From: Pseudoalteromonas arctica
Lineage (GTDB): Bacteria; Pseudomonadota; Gammaproteobacteria; Enterobacterales; Alteromonadaceae
DNA length: 64,000 nucleotides
NCBI RefSeq assembly: GCF_012927645.1
Contig: NZ_JABBMT010000005.1
Coordinates: 62,001-126,000, forward strand
Reading direction: 5' to 3'
Below are positions 1 through 8,977 of the stretch, piece after piece; within the stretch, counting starts at the first letter, position 1, and the number at the start of each line of letters is the position of its first letter. The notes below the pieces were generated by a model, which worked only from the letters and a program-made list of their open reading frames with translations, did not search any database and was not told where the DNA came from. The position numbers were made by a program, and so were the translations under genes.

Positions 1-217
1 TTTCTACATCAAAATCCAAAAAAGCACGGCGGTAACCATCGCGTTTTTTTAAAATCGTATACCAACTTAATCCCGCTTGCGCTGATTCAAGGGTAATAAA
101 TTCAAATAGAGTTTGGTCATCATATACTGGGATCCCCCATTCATCATCGTGATAGGCAACATAGTCCTCTTTACTGGTATCGAGCCAAGGGCAGCGACAT
201 AAATTTGTTGAACTCAT
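1..217 (-). CDS. tag: DNA-3-methyladenine glycosylase I, 5' part only
   Basis: The gene starts at 217 and runs off the left edge, so only about 72 N-terminal residues are visible. They include CRCPWLD, the YHDDEWG motif and a stretch ending LSWYTILKKRDGYRRAF, which are characteristic of Tag. Tag removes 3-methyladenine from alkylated DNA in base-excision repair. The Cys and Trp residues near the N-terminus belong to the family's zinc and base-binding regions; the C-terminal zinc ligands lie outside the window. It is divergent from flrB. The family call is firm; completeness cannot be judged. Confidence 0.9.
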   Translation of the reverse strand, partial: MSSTNLCRCPWLDTSKEDYVAYHDDEWGIPVYDDQTLFEFITLESAQAGLSWYTILKKRDGYRRAFLDFDVE

Positions 218-306
218 AGTGTCTACTCGCTTTATTTATTTTAGATTGTCATTTTTTTGTCGCGTTATTTATACTCTAAGAAACTGAAATTAATCAATTT
301 AATTGT

Positions 307-322
307 TGGTACAATTTGTGCA
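307..322 (+). promoter_or_regulatory. Sigma-54 type promoter before flrBC
   Basis: TGG at 307-309 is followed by exactly ten bases and GC at 320-321 (TGGTAC...GTGCA), a good match to the -24/-12 sigma-54 consensus. It lies about 36 bases before the flrB start. In related bacteria the flrBC operon is switched on by FlrA with RpoN. Read from sequence only; no activator site was identified. Confidence 0.65.
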
Positions 323-357
323 TTTAGCTAGTTAGATCCTGTAAACGAGAATGCATT

Positions 358-1470
358 ATGGCCTTAGCTAATGTCTTAAAACCACAATTTATCACAGCGG
401 CCCAGTATAACCCATGCTTACAGCAAGAAGAGTACATTGGTGAATTAAGTGAATTGCGCCAACAAGCGAGTTGGTTAAGTCACTTAGTTGATACCATGCC
501 AGCAGGTGTGGTTGTGCTTGATGGTCGCGGTTTGATTGCAAAAGCTAATCAAATCGCAACAGATATGCTTGGGGAGCCACTCGAAGGTGAAAAGTGGTTC
601 AGCATTATTCAGCGATCGTTTCGGCCCCACCAAGATGATGGTCATGAAGTATCGCTCAAAGATGGTCGCTTAATAAAGTTAGAAATAACGGCATTAGCGC
701 CAGAGCCAGGGCAATTAATATTAATGACTGACTTAACTGAAACGCGTCGTTTACAAACACGCGTTGCACATATGCAACGTTTAAGTGCACTGGGTAAAAT
801 GGTGGCGTCGCTCGCACATCAAGTTCGAACACCACTGTCGGCTGCGATTTTGTATGCTGCTAATTTAGGTTCAAAGCGGTTGCCCGAAAGCTCACGAGGC
901 AATTTTCATACTAAGTTGATGTCGCGTTTAAAAGATCTCGAAACTCAAGTAAACGATATGTTGTTGTTCGCTAAAAGTGGCGATCAGCAAGTCGTTGAAC
1001 ATGTTTCCATGCAACAATTATTAACTGAAGTGAAAACTGGCGCTGATGCTATGGTCGCGCTTAATAATAGTGAACTTGAAGTTAGTTTACCTGAGCCTGA
1101 TATCGAGATCATGGGTAATAAAACTGCGCTTGCCAGTGCCATTCAAAACCTTATTCACAATAGTATTCAAGTCATTGGCAGTAATGCACTCGTTCAATTA
1201 AGTGCGCAGCGGGATGTGAGTGACCCCGAGCTAGTGTGTATTACTGTAAGTGACAACGGTCCTGGGGTCGATTTAAGCTTACTTGATAAATTATTTGAAC
1301 CATTTTTTACTACGCGAAGCCAAGGCACTGGTTTAGGTTTAGCAGTGGTAAGTTCAGTCGCAAATGCACACCAAGGACGCGTTGCAGTAACGAACAATGC
1401 TCAAGGCGGAGCCTGCTTTAGTTTACTGTTACCTATTTGTACAAAGTCAACATCGGCGGAGGCAATATGA
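358..1470 (+). CDS. flrB: Flagellar sensor histidine kinase FlrB/FleS
   Basis: A 370-residue soluble kinase with no membrane segment. It has a PAS-like domain (about 46-125), a HisKA box with the phospho-accepting His154 in SLAHQVRTPL, and a HATPase domain with DNGPG and GTGLGLAVV near the C-terminus. It phosphorylates the response regulator encoded next, whose ATG overlaps this stop codon (ATGA). FlrB/FlrC drive the class III, sigma-54 dependent basal-body and hook genes. The master activator gene flrA, usually directly upstream, is not seen: tag lies on the other side of the promoter. Confidence 0.93.
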   Translation: MALANVLKPQFITAAQYNPCLQQEEYIGELSELRQQASWLSHLVDTMPAGVVVLDGRGLIAKANQIATDMLGEPLEGEKWFSIIQRSFRPHQDDGHEVSLKDGRLIKLEITALAPEPGQLILMTDLTETRRLQTRVAHMQRLSALGKMVASLAHQVRTPLSAAILYAANLGSKRLPESSRGNFHTKLMSRLKDLETQVNDMLLFAKSGDQQVVEHVSMQQLLTEVKTGADAMVALNNSELEVSLPEPDIEIMGNKTALASAIQNLIHNSIQVIGSNALVQLSAQRDVSDPELVCITVSDNGPGVDLSLLDKLFEPFFTTRSQGTGLGLAVVSSVANAHQGRVAVTNNAQGGACFSLLLPICTKSTSAEAI

Positions 1471-2945
1471 ACAACACGATTTTAGTGGTTGAAGATGATG
1501 CAGGGCTACGTGAAGCCTTGATTGATACGCTTGAAATGTCTGGAATAGATTGCGTTGCAGCTGACAGTGCCGAGCAAGCTATGGTGCTACTTAAAAAAGA
1601 CAGCTTTTCGCTAGTTGTAAGCGATGTGCAAATGGGCGCGATGAGTGGTCTTGATTTACTGCGTAGCATTAATCTTAATTACCCTGATCTACCGGTTTTA
1701 ATGATGACAGCGTATGCGACTATTGATGATGCTGTTGAGGCTATGCGGTTAGGGGCAATTGACTATATGGCCAAACCGTTTGCGCCCGAAGTGCTACTTA
1801 ATATGGTCAGCCGTTATCTACCTGAGCCAGAAAAAGAAACGGATGGCCCGATTGTCGCTGATCCGAGTAGTATTCAGCTATTAGAACTTGCAAGTCGGGT
1901 TGCTAAATCGGATGCCAGTGTAATGGTGCTTGGTCCTAGTGGCTCAGGTAAAGAAGTACTCGCACGCTTTATCCATGATAAATCAGCTCGCGCAGAGCAG
2001 CCATTTGTGGCAATAAACTGTGCTGCGATCCCTGAAAATATGCTCGAAGCTACATTATTTGGCTATGAAAAAGGCGCGTTCACTGGTGCGATTCAAGCTT
2101 GCCCGGGTAAGTTTGAACAAGCGCAAGGTGGCACAATTTTACTTGATGAAATCACTGAGATGGAGTTAGGCCTACAGGCTAAGTTACTACGTGTATTACA
2201 AGAACGTGAAGTTGAACGTTTAGGTGGTCGTAAAACTATTAAGCTAGATGTGCGTATTTTGGCTACCAGTAATCGTGACTTAAAAGAGGCTGTGGCTAAA
2301 CACCAGTTTAGAGAAGATTTATATTATCGATTAAATGTATTTCCGTTGATGTGGCGTCCGCTTTGTCAACGGCCCGGCGATATTGTCGTGTTGGCAAAGC
2401 ATTTAATTGAACGTCATCTTAATAAAAACAAAGAGCCTATCGCCATACTTAGTGAAGCAGCGGAGAAAAAATTATTAGCGCATGCTTGGCCGGGTAATGT
2501 GCGTGAACTGGATAATGTGATCCAGCGTGCGCTGATATTACGCCACGGTGATATGATTGACGAAAGTGCTATTTTTATTGAGAACTTAACCCAAACTCCT
2601 TTAACTGCGGCTTTATCAGCAAGTTTAGTATCGCTCAATTCAGCACCAGAGAGCACGATTTCGACGGTTACAAGTTCACCGACGAATGATGCTTATTATG
2701 ATCTGCAAGCGCCAGCAATAAAAGCGACAGCAGAGCGCAATCCGCTATCTGAAGAATTACCAAGCTTGGATTCGGGAAGTTATAAAAATGAACTCAAAGA
2801 GAAAGAGCATCGAATTATTTTAGAAACTCTAAATCGTTGTCAAGGCAAGCGTAAAGATGTAGCTGAAACATTAGGGATCAGCCCACGAACATTACGTTAT
2901 AAATTGGCACAAATGCGCGATTTGGGGATCACCTTACCTGCTTAA
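1467..2945 (+). CDS. flrC: Sigma-54 flagellar response regulator FlrC/FleR
   Basis: An NtrC-type activator of 492 residues. It has a receiver domain with Asp53, an AAA+ domain with Walker A GPSGSGKE and the sigma-54 contact loop GAFTGA, and a C-terminal Fis-type helix-turn-helix ending RTLRYKLAQMR. I start it at 1467 because GGAGG lies just upstream and the ATG overlaps the flrB stop; an in-frame ATG at 1437 would add ten residues before the normal receiver start. Once phosphorylated by FlrB it should open the GG-N10-GC promoters before fliE, fliK and flhA. Confidence 0.95.
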   Translation: MNNTILVVEDDAGLREALIDTLEMSGIDCVAADSAEQAMVLLKKDSFSLVVSDVQMGAMSGLDLLRSINLNYPDLPVLMMTAYATIDDAVEAMRLGAIDYMAKPFAPEVLLNMVSRYLPEPEKETDGPIVADPSSIQLLELASRVAKSDASVMVLGPSGSGKEVLARFIHDKSARAEQPFVAINCAAIPENMLEATLFGYEKGAFTGAIQACPGKFEQAQGGTILLDEITEMELGLQAKLLRVLQEREVERLGGRKTIKLDVRILATSNRDLKEAVAKHQFREDLYYRLNVFPLMWRPLCQRPGDIVVLAKHLIERHLNKNKEPIAILSEAAEKKLLAHAWPGNVRELDNVIQRALILRHGDMIDESAIFIENLTQTPLTAALSASLVSLNSAPESTISTVTSSPTNDAYYDLQAPAIKATAERNPLSEELPSLDSGSYKNELKEKEHRIILETLNRCQGKRKDVAETLGISPRTLRYKLAQMRDLGITLPA

Positions 2946-2978
2946 ACCTCTATAATTCGGTTTTCCTTCGCTATTTGA

Positions 2979-3005
2979 TTTACGCTCAGCCTAGCTGGGC
3001 GTAAA
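2979..3005 (+). terminator. 12-bp stem-loop after flrC
   Basis: Arms 2979-2990 and 2994-3005 pair over 12 positions (one G-U) around a three-base loop. No T-run follows, so it is either a weak terminator or an RNA-stabilising hairpin between flrC and the fliE promoter. Confidence 0.4.
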
Positions 3006-3067
3006 CTTGTCAAAACTCTGACAATAAAAATACACTTCAAGTTATTGATATTTATTGTTTTATAAAT

Positions 3068-3083
3068 TGGCATGCTTTGTGCT
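3068..3083 (+). promoter_or_regulatory. Sigma-54 type promoter before fliE
   Basis: TGG at 3068-3070, ten bases, then GC at 3081-3082 (TGGCATG...GTGCT) fits the RpoN consensus. It is about 40 bases before fliE, the first gene of the long basal-body and export operon. It is expected to depend on FlrC. Confidence 0.65.
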
Positions 3084-3122
3084 TTATTAAATTATCAGTA
3101 AACTGCATCGTCAGAGACAATT

Positions 3123-3455
3123 ATGAAAATTCAAAACAGCGCATTATTTCAAGAAATGCAATCTATGGCTTTAGAAGCTGGTCGTAGTAATCAAGTAAAC
3201 AAATTACCGACGCAGGCGCAGCCTACTTCGAGCGCCCAATTTGGTGATTTGTTAAGTGATGCACTTAACACAGTGAATGGTCTTCAAGCTGATGCGAAAC
3301 AAAAAGTAACTGCAGTAGAAATGGGCGACCGGAATGTGTCATTAGCGGATGCGATGATCGCCTCACAAAAATCGTCGGTTGCTTTTGAAGCCACTGTGCA
3401 AGTTCGTAATAAACTTGTAGAAGCCTATAAAGAAATCATGAACATGCCTGTTTAA
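3123..3455 (+). CDS. fliE: Flagellar hook-basal body junction protein FliE
   Basis: At 110 residues this is the normal size for FliE, which joins the MS ring to the proximal rod. The conserved C-terminal half (VSLADAMIASQKSSVAFEA and VRNKLVEAYKEIMNMPV) is clear. There is no signal peptide, as expected for a substrate of the flagellar export apparatus. It is first in the operon behind a sigma-54 type promoter, with fliF 20 bases downstream. Confidence 0.96.
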   Translation: MKIQNSALFQEMQSMALEAGRSNQVNKLPTQAQPTSSAQFGDLLSDALNTVNGLQADAKQKVTAVEMGDRNVSLADAMIASQKSSVAFEATVQVRNKLVEAYKEIMNMPV

Positions 3456-3475
3456 CTAGGTAGTGGAGAATTATT

Positions 3476-5194
3476 GTGGCGCAATCTAATCAATCAACAG
3501 ATCTTGCTTTGGCCGGCGGCGGTATCGACCAAACTGATAATGACGATCAACAAGAACAAAAGTCAGGCTATTTAAGTGCATTAAACGGCGTTGATGTATT
3601 GCGTCAGGTCACTCTAATTATTGCATTAGCGATCTGTTTGGCGATTGCTATTTTTGTGATTATTTGGGCTCGTCAACCAGATATGCGTCCACTTGGAAAA
3701 ATGCCAACGGAAGAGCTAATTCAAACGCTTGATTTTTTAGATGCACAAAAAATTGACTATCAACTTGATGGTAATGTGGTTTCTGTTGCTGAAAATGAAT
3801 ATCAAAATATTAAATTGTTAATGACCCGCGAAGGTATTGAACAAGCGCCGAGCTCGGGTACTGATATTATCATGCAAGATATGGGGTTTGGTGTTAGTCA
3901 GCGTTTAGAACGTGAACGTTTAAAACACGGACGTGAACAACAACTGGCGCGTACCATTGAGGAACTACAAAATGTCACGCGTGCTAAAGTATTATTGGCA
4001 ATCCCGAAAGAAAATGTTTTTGCTCGTCGTGAAAAAAAACCATCCGCAACAGTAGTATTAACGTTAAAACGTGGCCGTATGCTCGGTAGTGAAGAAGTGG
4101 ACGCCATTGTTGATATTATTGGTTCAGCAGTGCAAGGTTTAGAGCCGTCACGAGTAACTGTAACAGACCAAAATGGCCGATTACTTAATTCAGGATCGCA
4201 AAGTGCGTTAGCTGCTCGTTCACGTAAAGAATACGATATTGAACGTAAACGTGAACAAGAATATCTAGATAAAATAGATGGTATCTTAATGCCAGTTATT
4301 GGCATGGGTAACTACACTGCACAAGTCGATTTAAGTATGGACTTTAGCGCGATTGAAGAAACTCAGAAACGCTATAATCCTGATTTACCGGCAGTACGCA
4401 GCGAAACCACCTTTGAAGAAAACAACATAGGTGGCTTAGCTGTAGGTATACCAGGCGCGTTAACTAATCAACCTCCGGTTAATTCTGATATACCTGAAGT
4501 GACTGACCAAGCTGGTGCAGGCACGGCAACTTCATCGCCAAGTCGTAGCCACAAAGAAGCAACGCGTAATTATGAACTTGATACCACTATTTCTCATAAA
4601 CGTCAGCAAAGTGGTGTTATTCGCCGAATTAGTGTGTCTGTGGCGGTCGATTACCTTCCGACTGTCGGCGAAAATGGTGAAACAACCATGGTGCCACGCT
4701 CTGTTGAAGCACTGTCAAATATTCGCCGTTTACTGCAAGGCGGTGTTGGATTTGACTTACAACGTGGTGATGCCTTAGAAGTTGTTACCGTGCCGTTTGT
4801 ACGTGAACCAATGGACTTAGCAATTGAAGTGCCGTTGTGGGAACAAAACTGGTTTATGAAAGTTGTGCGTTTAGTGCTTGGTGCGTTGGTTATCATTGTA
4901 TTGATAATGGCTGTGGTTAAACCTATGCTGAAACGTTTGATTTACCCAGATGATACCCTTGAAGAGTATGATGATGATGCACTTAGTTCTGGTGTAGATA
5001 TTGGCGATAACACTCTAGATATGCTAAATAAAGATTTTGATTCTGCTTCGGTTGGCTTCTCAAGTGATGGTACACTACAGTTACCAGATCTACATGGCGA
5101 TGAAGACTTATTAAAAGCTGTTCGTGCCTTGGTAGCAAATGAACCAGAACTCTCCTCACAAGTTGTGAAAGCGTGGTTAACTGAAGATGACTGA
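3476..5194 (+). CDS. fliF: Flagellar MS-ring protein FliF
   Basis: A 572-residue protein with an N-terminal membrane helix (about 43-65), two periplasmic ring-building modules with the family motif TREGIEQAPSSGT, a second membrane helix near 455-480 and an acidic cytoplasmic tail that binds FliG. It starts with GTG, placed by GGAG seven bases upstream. The 3' end overlaps fliG by eight bases, suggesting translational coupling of the two rotor proteins. Confidence 0.97.
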   Translation: MAQSNQSTDLALAGGGIDQTDNDDQQEQKSGYLSALNGVDVLRQVTLIIALAICLAIAIFVIIWARQPDMRPLGKMPTEELIQTLDFLDAQKIDYQLDGNVVSVAENEYQNIKLLMTREGIEQAPSSGTDIIMQDMGFGVSQRLERERLKHGREQQLARTIEELQNVTRAKVLLAIPKENVFARREKKPSATVVLTLKRGRMLGSEEVDAIVDIIGSAVQGLEPSRVTVTDQNGRLLNSGSQSALAARSRKEYDIERKREQEYLDKIDGILMPVIGMGNYTAQVDLSMDFSAIEETQKRYNPDLPAVRSETTFEENNIGGLAVGIPGALTNQPPVNSDIPEVTDQAGAGTATSSPSRSHKEATRNYELDTTISHKRQQSGVIRRISVSVAVDYLPTVGENGETTMVPRSVEALSNIRRLLQGGVGFDLQRGDALEVVTVPFVREPMDLAIEVPLWEQNWFMKVVRLVLGALVIIVLIMAVVKPMLKRLIYPDDTLEEYDDDALSSGVDIGDNTLDMLNKDFDSASVGFSSDGTLQLPDLHGDEDLLKAVRALVANEPELSSQVVKAWLTEDD

Positions 5195-6227
5195 TCAAGA
5201 ACAAAAACAACTGCCAGCAGCGTTTGATGTTGATAAATTAGACGGTGTAGATAAAGCTGCAATTTTATTGTTAAGCTTATCTGAAGAAGATGCAGCGCAA
5301 ATATTAAAGCACCTTGAGCCTAAACAGGTGCAAAAAGTGGGTATGGCAATGGCGGCGATAGATGATCTATCGCAAGCCAAGATTAGTGCTGTTCACAACT
5401 TGTTTATAGAGCAAATACAAAGCTTTAGTACAATTGGCTTCCAGTCAGAAGATTTTATCAAAAAAGCGCTTACTGCGGCACTTGGTGAAGATAAAGCGGC
5501 AAGCCTGATAGATCAAATTGTTATGGGATCAGGAGCCAAAGGCCTTGATTCATTGAAATGGATGGACTCAAAGCAAGTTGCCAATATTATTCGCAATGAG
5601 CATCCGCAAATACAAACGATTGTTTTATCGTATTTGGAGCCTGAACAATCGGCTGAAATTTTAGCGCAATTTCCTGAAAAAGTGCGCTTAGATTTAACCA
5701 TGCGAATCGCTAACCTTGAAGAAGTACAACCTGCGGCTTTACAAGAATTGAACGAGATCATGGAAAAACAATTTGCCGGGCAAGCTGGTGCGCAAGCTGC
5801 GAAAATGGGCGGCTTGAAAGCGGCTGCAGATATCATGAACTACCTCGATACCAATATTGAAGGTCAGTTGATGGATTCAATTCGTGAGCATGACGAAGAG
5901 ATGTCGCAACAAATTCAAGATTTAATGTTCGTATTTGAAAACTTAATGGATGTTGAAGATCGTGGTATTCAAGCTATCTTACGTGAAGTCCAACAAGATG
6001 TACTGATGAAAGCCATTAAAGGTACTGACGATGCATTGAAAGAGAAAATTCTTGGCAATATGTCAAAACGGGCTGCAGAAATGCTGGCTGATGATTTAGA
6101 GGCAATGGCGCCTGTGCGGATCAGCGAAGTTGAAGCCGCGCAAAAAGAAATCTTATCTACCGCACGTCGTCTCGCTGATTCAGGTGAAATTATGCTTGGT
6201 GGTGGTGGTGGTGAGGAGTTCTTATAA
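5187..6227 (+). CDS. fliG: Flagellar motor switch protein FliG
   Basis: FliG (346 residues) forms the rotor ring that contacts the stator. The N-terminal FliF-binding part (DKAAILLLSLSEEDAAQIL), the middle domain with EHPQIQTIVLSYL and the charged C-terminal torque helix region (VQQDVLMKAIKGT) are all present. The C-terminus ends in a Gly/Glu-rich tail. The start lies inside fliF and no strong ribosome site is visible, which supports coupling to fliF. Confidence 0.97.
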   Translation: MTDQEQKQLPAAFDVDKLDGVDKAAILLLSLSEEDAAQILKHLEPKQVQKVGMAMAAIDDLSQAKISAVHNLFIEQIQSFSTIGFQSEDFIKKALTAALGEDKAASLIDQIVMGSGAKGLDSLKWMDSKQVANIIRNEHPQIQTIVLSYLEPEQSAEILAQFPEKVRLDLTMRIANLEEVQPAALQELNEIMEKQFAGQAGAQAAKMGGLKAAADIMNYLDTNIEGQLMDSIREHDEEMSQQIQDLMFVFENLMDVEDRGIQAILREVQQDVLMKAIKGTDDALKEKILGNMSKRAAEMLADDLEAMAPVRISEVEAAQKEILSTARRLADSGEIMLGGGGGEEFL

Positions 6228-6230
6228 ACC

Positions 6231-7049
6231 ATGAGCAAATCTATCCAATACCAAGGCCGTCCTTTACATGCCAGTGAAGCGGTTGATGAATTATTAGAAA
6301 ACTGGCCAATCCCAGATGTCACGCAAGACACTCGCAAATTCGATGGTCGTTCAACGGCGTTTGGTACACCGCTGGCCGATTTATATCGCAAAGAATTAGC
6401 AGAAAGTGAATTGACCGTGGAGCCTGAAGAGCCTGAGTTACCGTCTTTAACCATGGCTGAATTAGAGCGAATTCGCCAAGATGCTTATGAAGAAGGCTTA
6501 AAACAAGGCCATGAGCAGGGCTATATTGATGGTTTTGAAAAAGGCGTAGGTGAAGGCAAAGAAGCTGGTTACAAAGAAGGTCTTGAACTAGGTAAAACGC
6601 AGGGGCAAGAAGATATTAAGCCGCTGATGGAAGAGCAGCTAACTAGCCTAAAAGCATTACTAAATAGTTTGTCAGTGCCATTAGCTAAAGTCGATGATGA
6701 CGCTGAAAAACAGCTTGTACAGTTAACCGTCATGTTAACCGAAGCATTAGTTTATCAAGAAATAAAAACCTCCCCTGAAATTATTTTGCAAAGTTTAAAG
6801 CAGTGTATTGATGCGTTAGCCGATGAGCAGCAAAGTGTGCGTATTCATTTACATCCTGAAGATATTGAACTGATTAAAAATAGTTATGGTGAAGCTGCAC
6901 TAGCTGAGAACCATTGGCAGTTAGTTGCAGAGCCGACCTTAGAACGCGGTGGTTGCCAAGTAAAAACACCGCAATCATCTATTGATATGACTATAAAAAC
7001 CCGTGTCAAAGAAACGTTGGATAGCTTTTTGCATAGTAGTGGTATCTAA
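6231..7049 (+). CDS. fliH: Flagellar export ATPase regulator FliH
   Basis: FliH (272 residues) binds and regulates the FliI ATPase and docks it to the C-ring. The central segment carries the family's repeated GxxxG glycines (GLKQGHEQGYIDGFEKGVGEG) within a predicted coiled coil. The C-terminal domain resembles the peripheral stalk/V-ATPase E type. It sits between fliG and fliI as in other polar-flagellum operons. Confidence 0.93.
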   Translation: MSKSIQYQGRPLHASEAVDELLENWPIPDVTQDTRKFDGRSTAFGTPLADLYRKELAESELTVEPEEPELPSLTMAELERIRQDAYEEGLKQGHEQGYIDGFEKGVGEGKEAGYKEGLELGKTQGQEDIKPLMEEQLTSLKALLNSLSVPLAKVDDDAEKQLVQLTVMLTEALVYQEIKTSPEIILQSLKQCIDALADEQQSVRIHLHPEDIELIKNSYGEAALAENHWQLVAEPTLERGGCQVKTPQSSIDMTIKTRVKETLDSFLHSSGI

Positions 7050-7067
7050 CCCCATTTTTGGTTTGCA

Positions 7068-8402
7068 ATGAGTTCTCAAACACGCCCATTAAGTGAACGT
7101 TTACAACAGTATCAAAAACATATCCATAGTCCAACGCCTGCTGTTGCGGGCGTTTTAACCCGTGTTGTAGGGCTAACATTAGAGGCGAAAGGATTACGCG
7201 CGCCAGTAGGCAGCCAATGTAAAATTGAAACCATGCATGGTTTTGTTGATGCTGAAATTGTTGGTTTTAATGACCAGACGCTTTACTTGATGCCAAATGA
7301 CCATATTTCTGGCGTATTACCTGGTGCACGCGTGATCCCACAAGTAAATGATACCGGATTGCCTGTTGGTATGTGTTTACTTGGTCGTGTTGTTGATGGC
7401 TTAGGACGTCCGTTGGATGGACTTGGAGCTATTAAAGCAGCGCATTACTTAAAGTTTGCACAAAATTCTATTAACCCATTATCTCGACGACCAATTACGC
7501 AGCCTATGGATGTTGGCGTACGGGCAATTAATTCAGTGATAACTGTTGGCCAAGGTCAGCGTATGGGCTTATTTGCGGGCTCTGGGGTGGGTAAGTCGGT
7601 ATTACTGGGTATGATGACGCGAGGCTCAGAAGCTGATGTAATTGTGGTTGGTTTAGTGGGGGAGCGTGGCCGCGAAGTTAAAGAGTTTATTGAAGAAATA
7701 CTCGGTGTGGAAGGGCGTAAACGTTCTGTCGTAGTTGCCGCGCCTGCCGATGCCTCGCCATTAATGCGCTTAAAAGGCTGTGAAAGTGCGGTAACTATCG
7801 CGGAGTACTTTCGCGATCAAGGTTTAAATGTTTTATTGTTACTTGACTCTGTAACGCGTTATGCCATGGCACAGCGTGAAATAGCGCTTGCGGTTGGTGA
7901 ACCACCAGCGACTAAAGGTTATCCGCCTTCAGTATTTGCAAAGCTTCCAGCGCTGGTGGAACGTGCTGGTAATGGCGGCGAAGGGCAGGGCTCTATTACA
8001 GCATTTTTTACAGTACTGAGTGAGGGGGATGATATGCAAGATCCGATTGCTGATGCGGCGCGAGCCATTTTAGACGGTCATATCGTGTTATCCAGAGAGC
8101 TCGCTGACAGTGGCCATTATCCTGCCATTGATATAGAAAAATCGATCTCACGGGTGATGCCACAAGTTGTCTCAGAAGCACATTTGCAACAAGCGCGAGT
8201 GTTAAAACAAGTATATTCAATGTTCCAGCAAAATAAAGACATGATCACCTTAGGGGCTTACCAAAAAGGTACCGACCAAATGCTTGATCAGGCCATTAAT
8301 ATGATGCCAAGAGTGAATGCATTTTTACAACAAGGCATGAAGGATGTGATCAGCTATGACGATGGTTTACAAGGGCTTGCGCAATTATTAGGGCAAGCAT
8401 AA
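7068..8402 (+). CDS. fliI: Flagellum-specific export ATPase FliI
   Basis: A 444-residue relative of the F1 beta subunit that powers type III flagellar export. The Walker A loop GSGVGKS, the [17 protein letters not shown] segment and the Walker [17 protein letters not shown] are intact. The stop overlaps the fliJ start (TAATG), so the ATPase and its central-stalk partner are translationally coupled. Confidence 0.97.
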   Translation: MSSQTRPLSERLQQYQKHIHSPTPAVAGVLTRVVGLTLEAKGLRAPVGSQCKIETMHGFVDAEIVGFNDQTLYLMPNDHISGVLPGARVIPQVNDTGLPVGMCLLGRVVDGLGRPLDGLGAIKAAHYLKFAQNSINPLSRRPITQPMDVGVRAINSVITVGQGQRMGLFAGSGVGKSVLLGMMTRGSEADVIVVGLVGERGREVKEFIEEILGVEGRKRSVVVAAPADASPLMRLKGCESAVTIAEYFRDQGLNVLLLLDSVTRYAMAQREIALAVGEPPATKGYPPSVFAKLPALVERAGNGGEGQGSITAFFTVLSEGDDMQDPIADAARAILDGHIVLSRELADSGHYPAIDIEKSISRVMPQVVSEAHLQQARVLKQVYSMFQQNKDMITLGAYQKGTDQMLDQAINMMPRVNAFLQQGMKDVISYDDGLQGLAQLLGQA

Positions 8403-8848
8403 TGGCAACAAATAAGCTCGATCTATTACTGAAAATAGAAAATGATAAAGAAGAAGCTTTACGGATAAATTATTTACAAGCGCAGCAAAACTTGCAAGGC
8501 AATCAACAAAAATTGCAAGGCTTGAATAACTTCCGTTTAGAGTATACTCAGCAATTACATGTAAAAGGAAAGTCCGGTTTAAGTAGTGCTGGGTTTAGTC
8601 AATATCATACTTTTATTGCCAAAATAGAAGAAGCTATTCGTCAACAAGCGAATACAGTCAGTACCGCTAAACAAGTTGTCTCACAACGCCAAGGTCTATG
8701 GCTTAAACAGCAAATCAAGGCTAAAGCGGTAGCTAAATTAATAGAAAAACAGCAGCTTAAAGCGAATGTGAACGCACAAAAAAATGAACAAAAAATGCTT
8801 GATGAATTTTCTGCAAATCAATTTTATCAAACACGTCGCGTTTTATAG
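8402..8848 (+). CDS. fliJ: Flagellar export stalk protein FliJ
   Basis: A 148-residue, Gln- and Lys-rich, almost wholly helical protein, as expected for FliJ, the coiled-coil stalk that inserts in the FliI ring and links it to FlhA. Sequence conservation in this family is low; position directly after fliI with overlapping start and stop codons is the strongest evidence. It is the last gene before an internal promoter. Confidence 0.9.
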   Translation: MATNKLDLLLKIENDKEEALRINYLQAQQNLQGNQQKLQGLNNFRLEYTQQLHVKGKSGLSSAGFSQYHTFIAKIEEAIRQQANTVSTAKQVVSQRQGLWLKQQIKAKAVAKLIEKQQLKANVNAQKNEQKMLDEFSANQFYQTRRVL

Positions 8849-8892
8849 TCTTTTACCAAAAATACCGTTATTTATTAATTCAAATCAGCTTA

Positions 8893-8907
8893 GGCATATT
8901 ATTTGCT
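8893..8907 (+). promoter_or_regulatory. Sigma-54 type promoter before fliK
   Basis: GG at 8893-8894, ten bases, GC at 8905-8906 (GGCATA...TTTGCT) is the best-formed -12 element of the four found here. It sits in the 129-base gap between fliJ and fliK, implying that fliK and the fliL-flhB genes can be transcribed separately from fliE-J. Confidence 0.65.
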
Positions 8908-8977
8908 TGTTTAATGTAAGAAGTATTTATTCTGGCAAACTGCGGCGGCAAATTGCCACTTTTATTCTAGGTGAATT

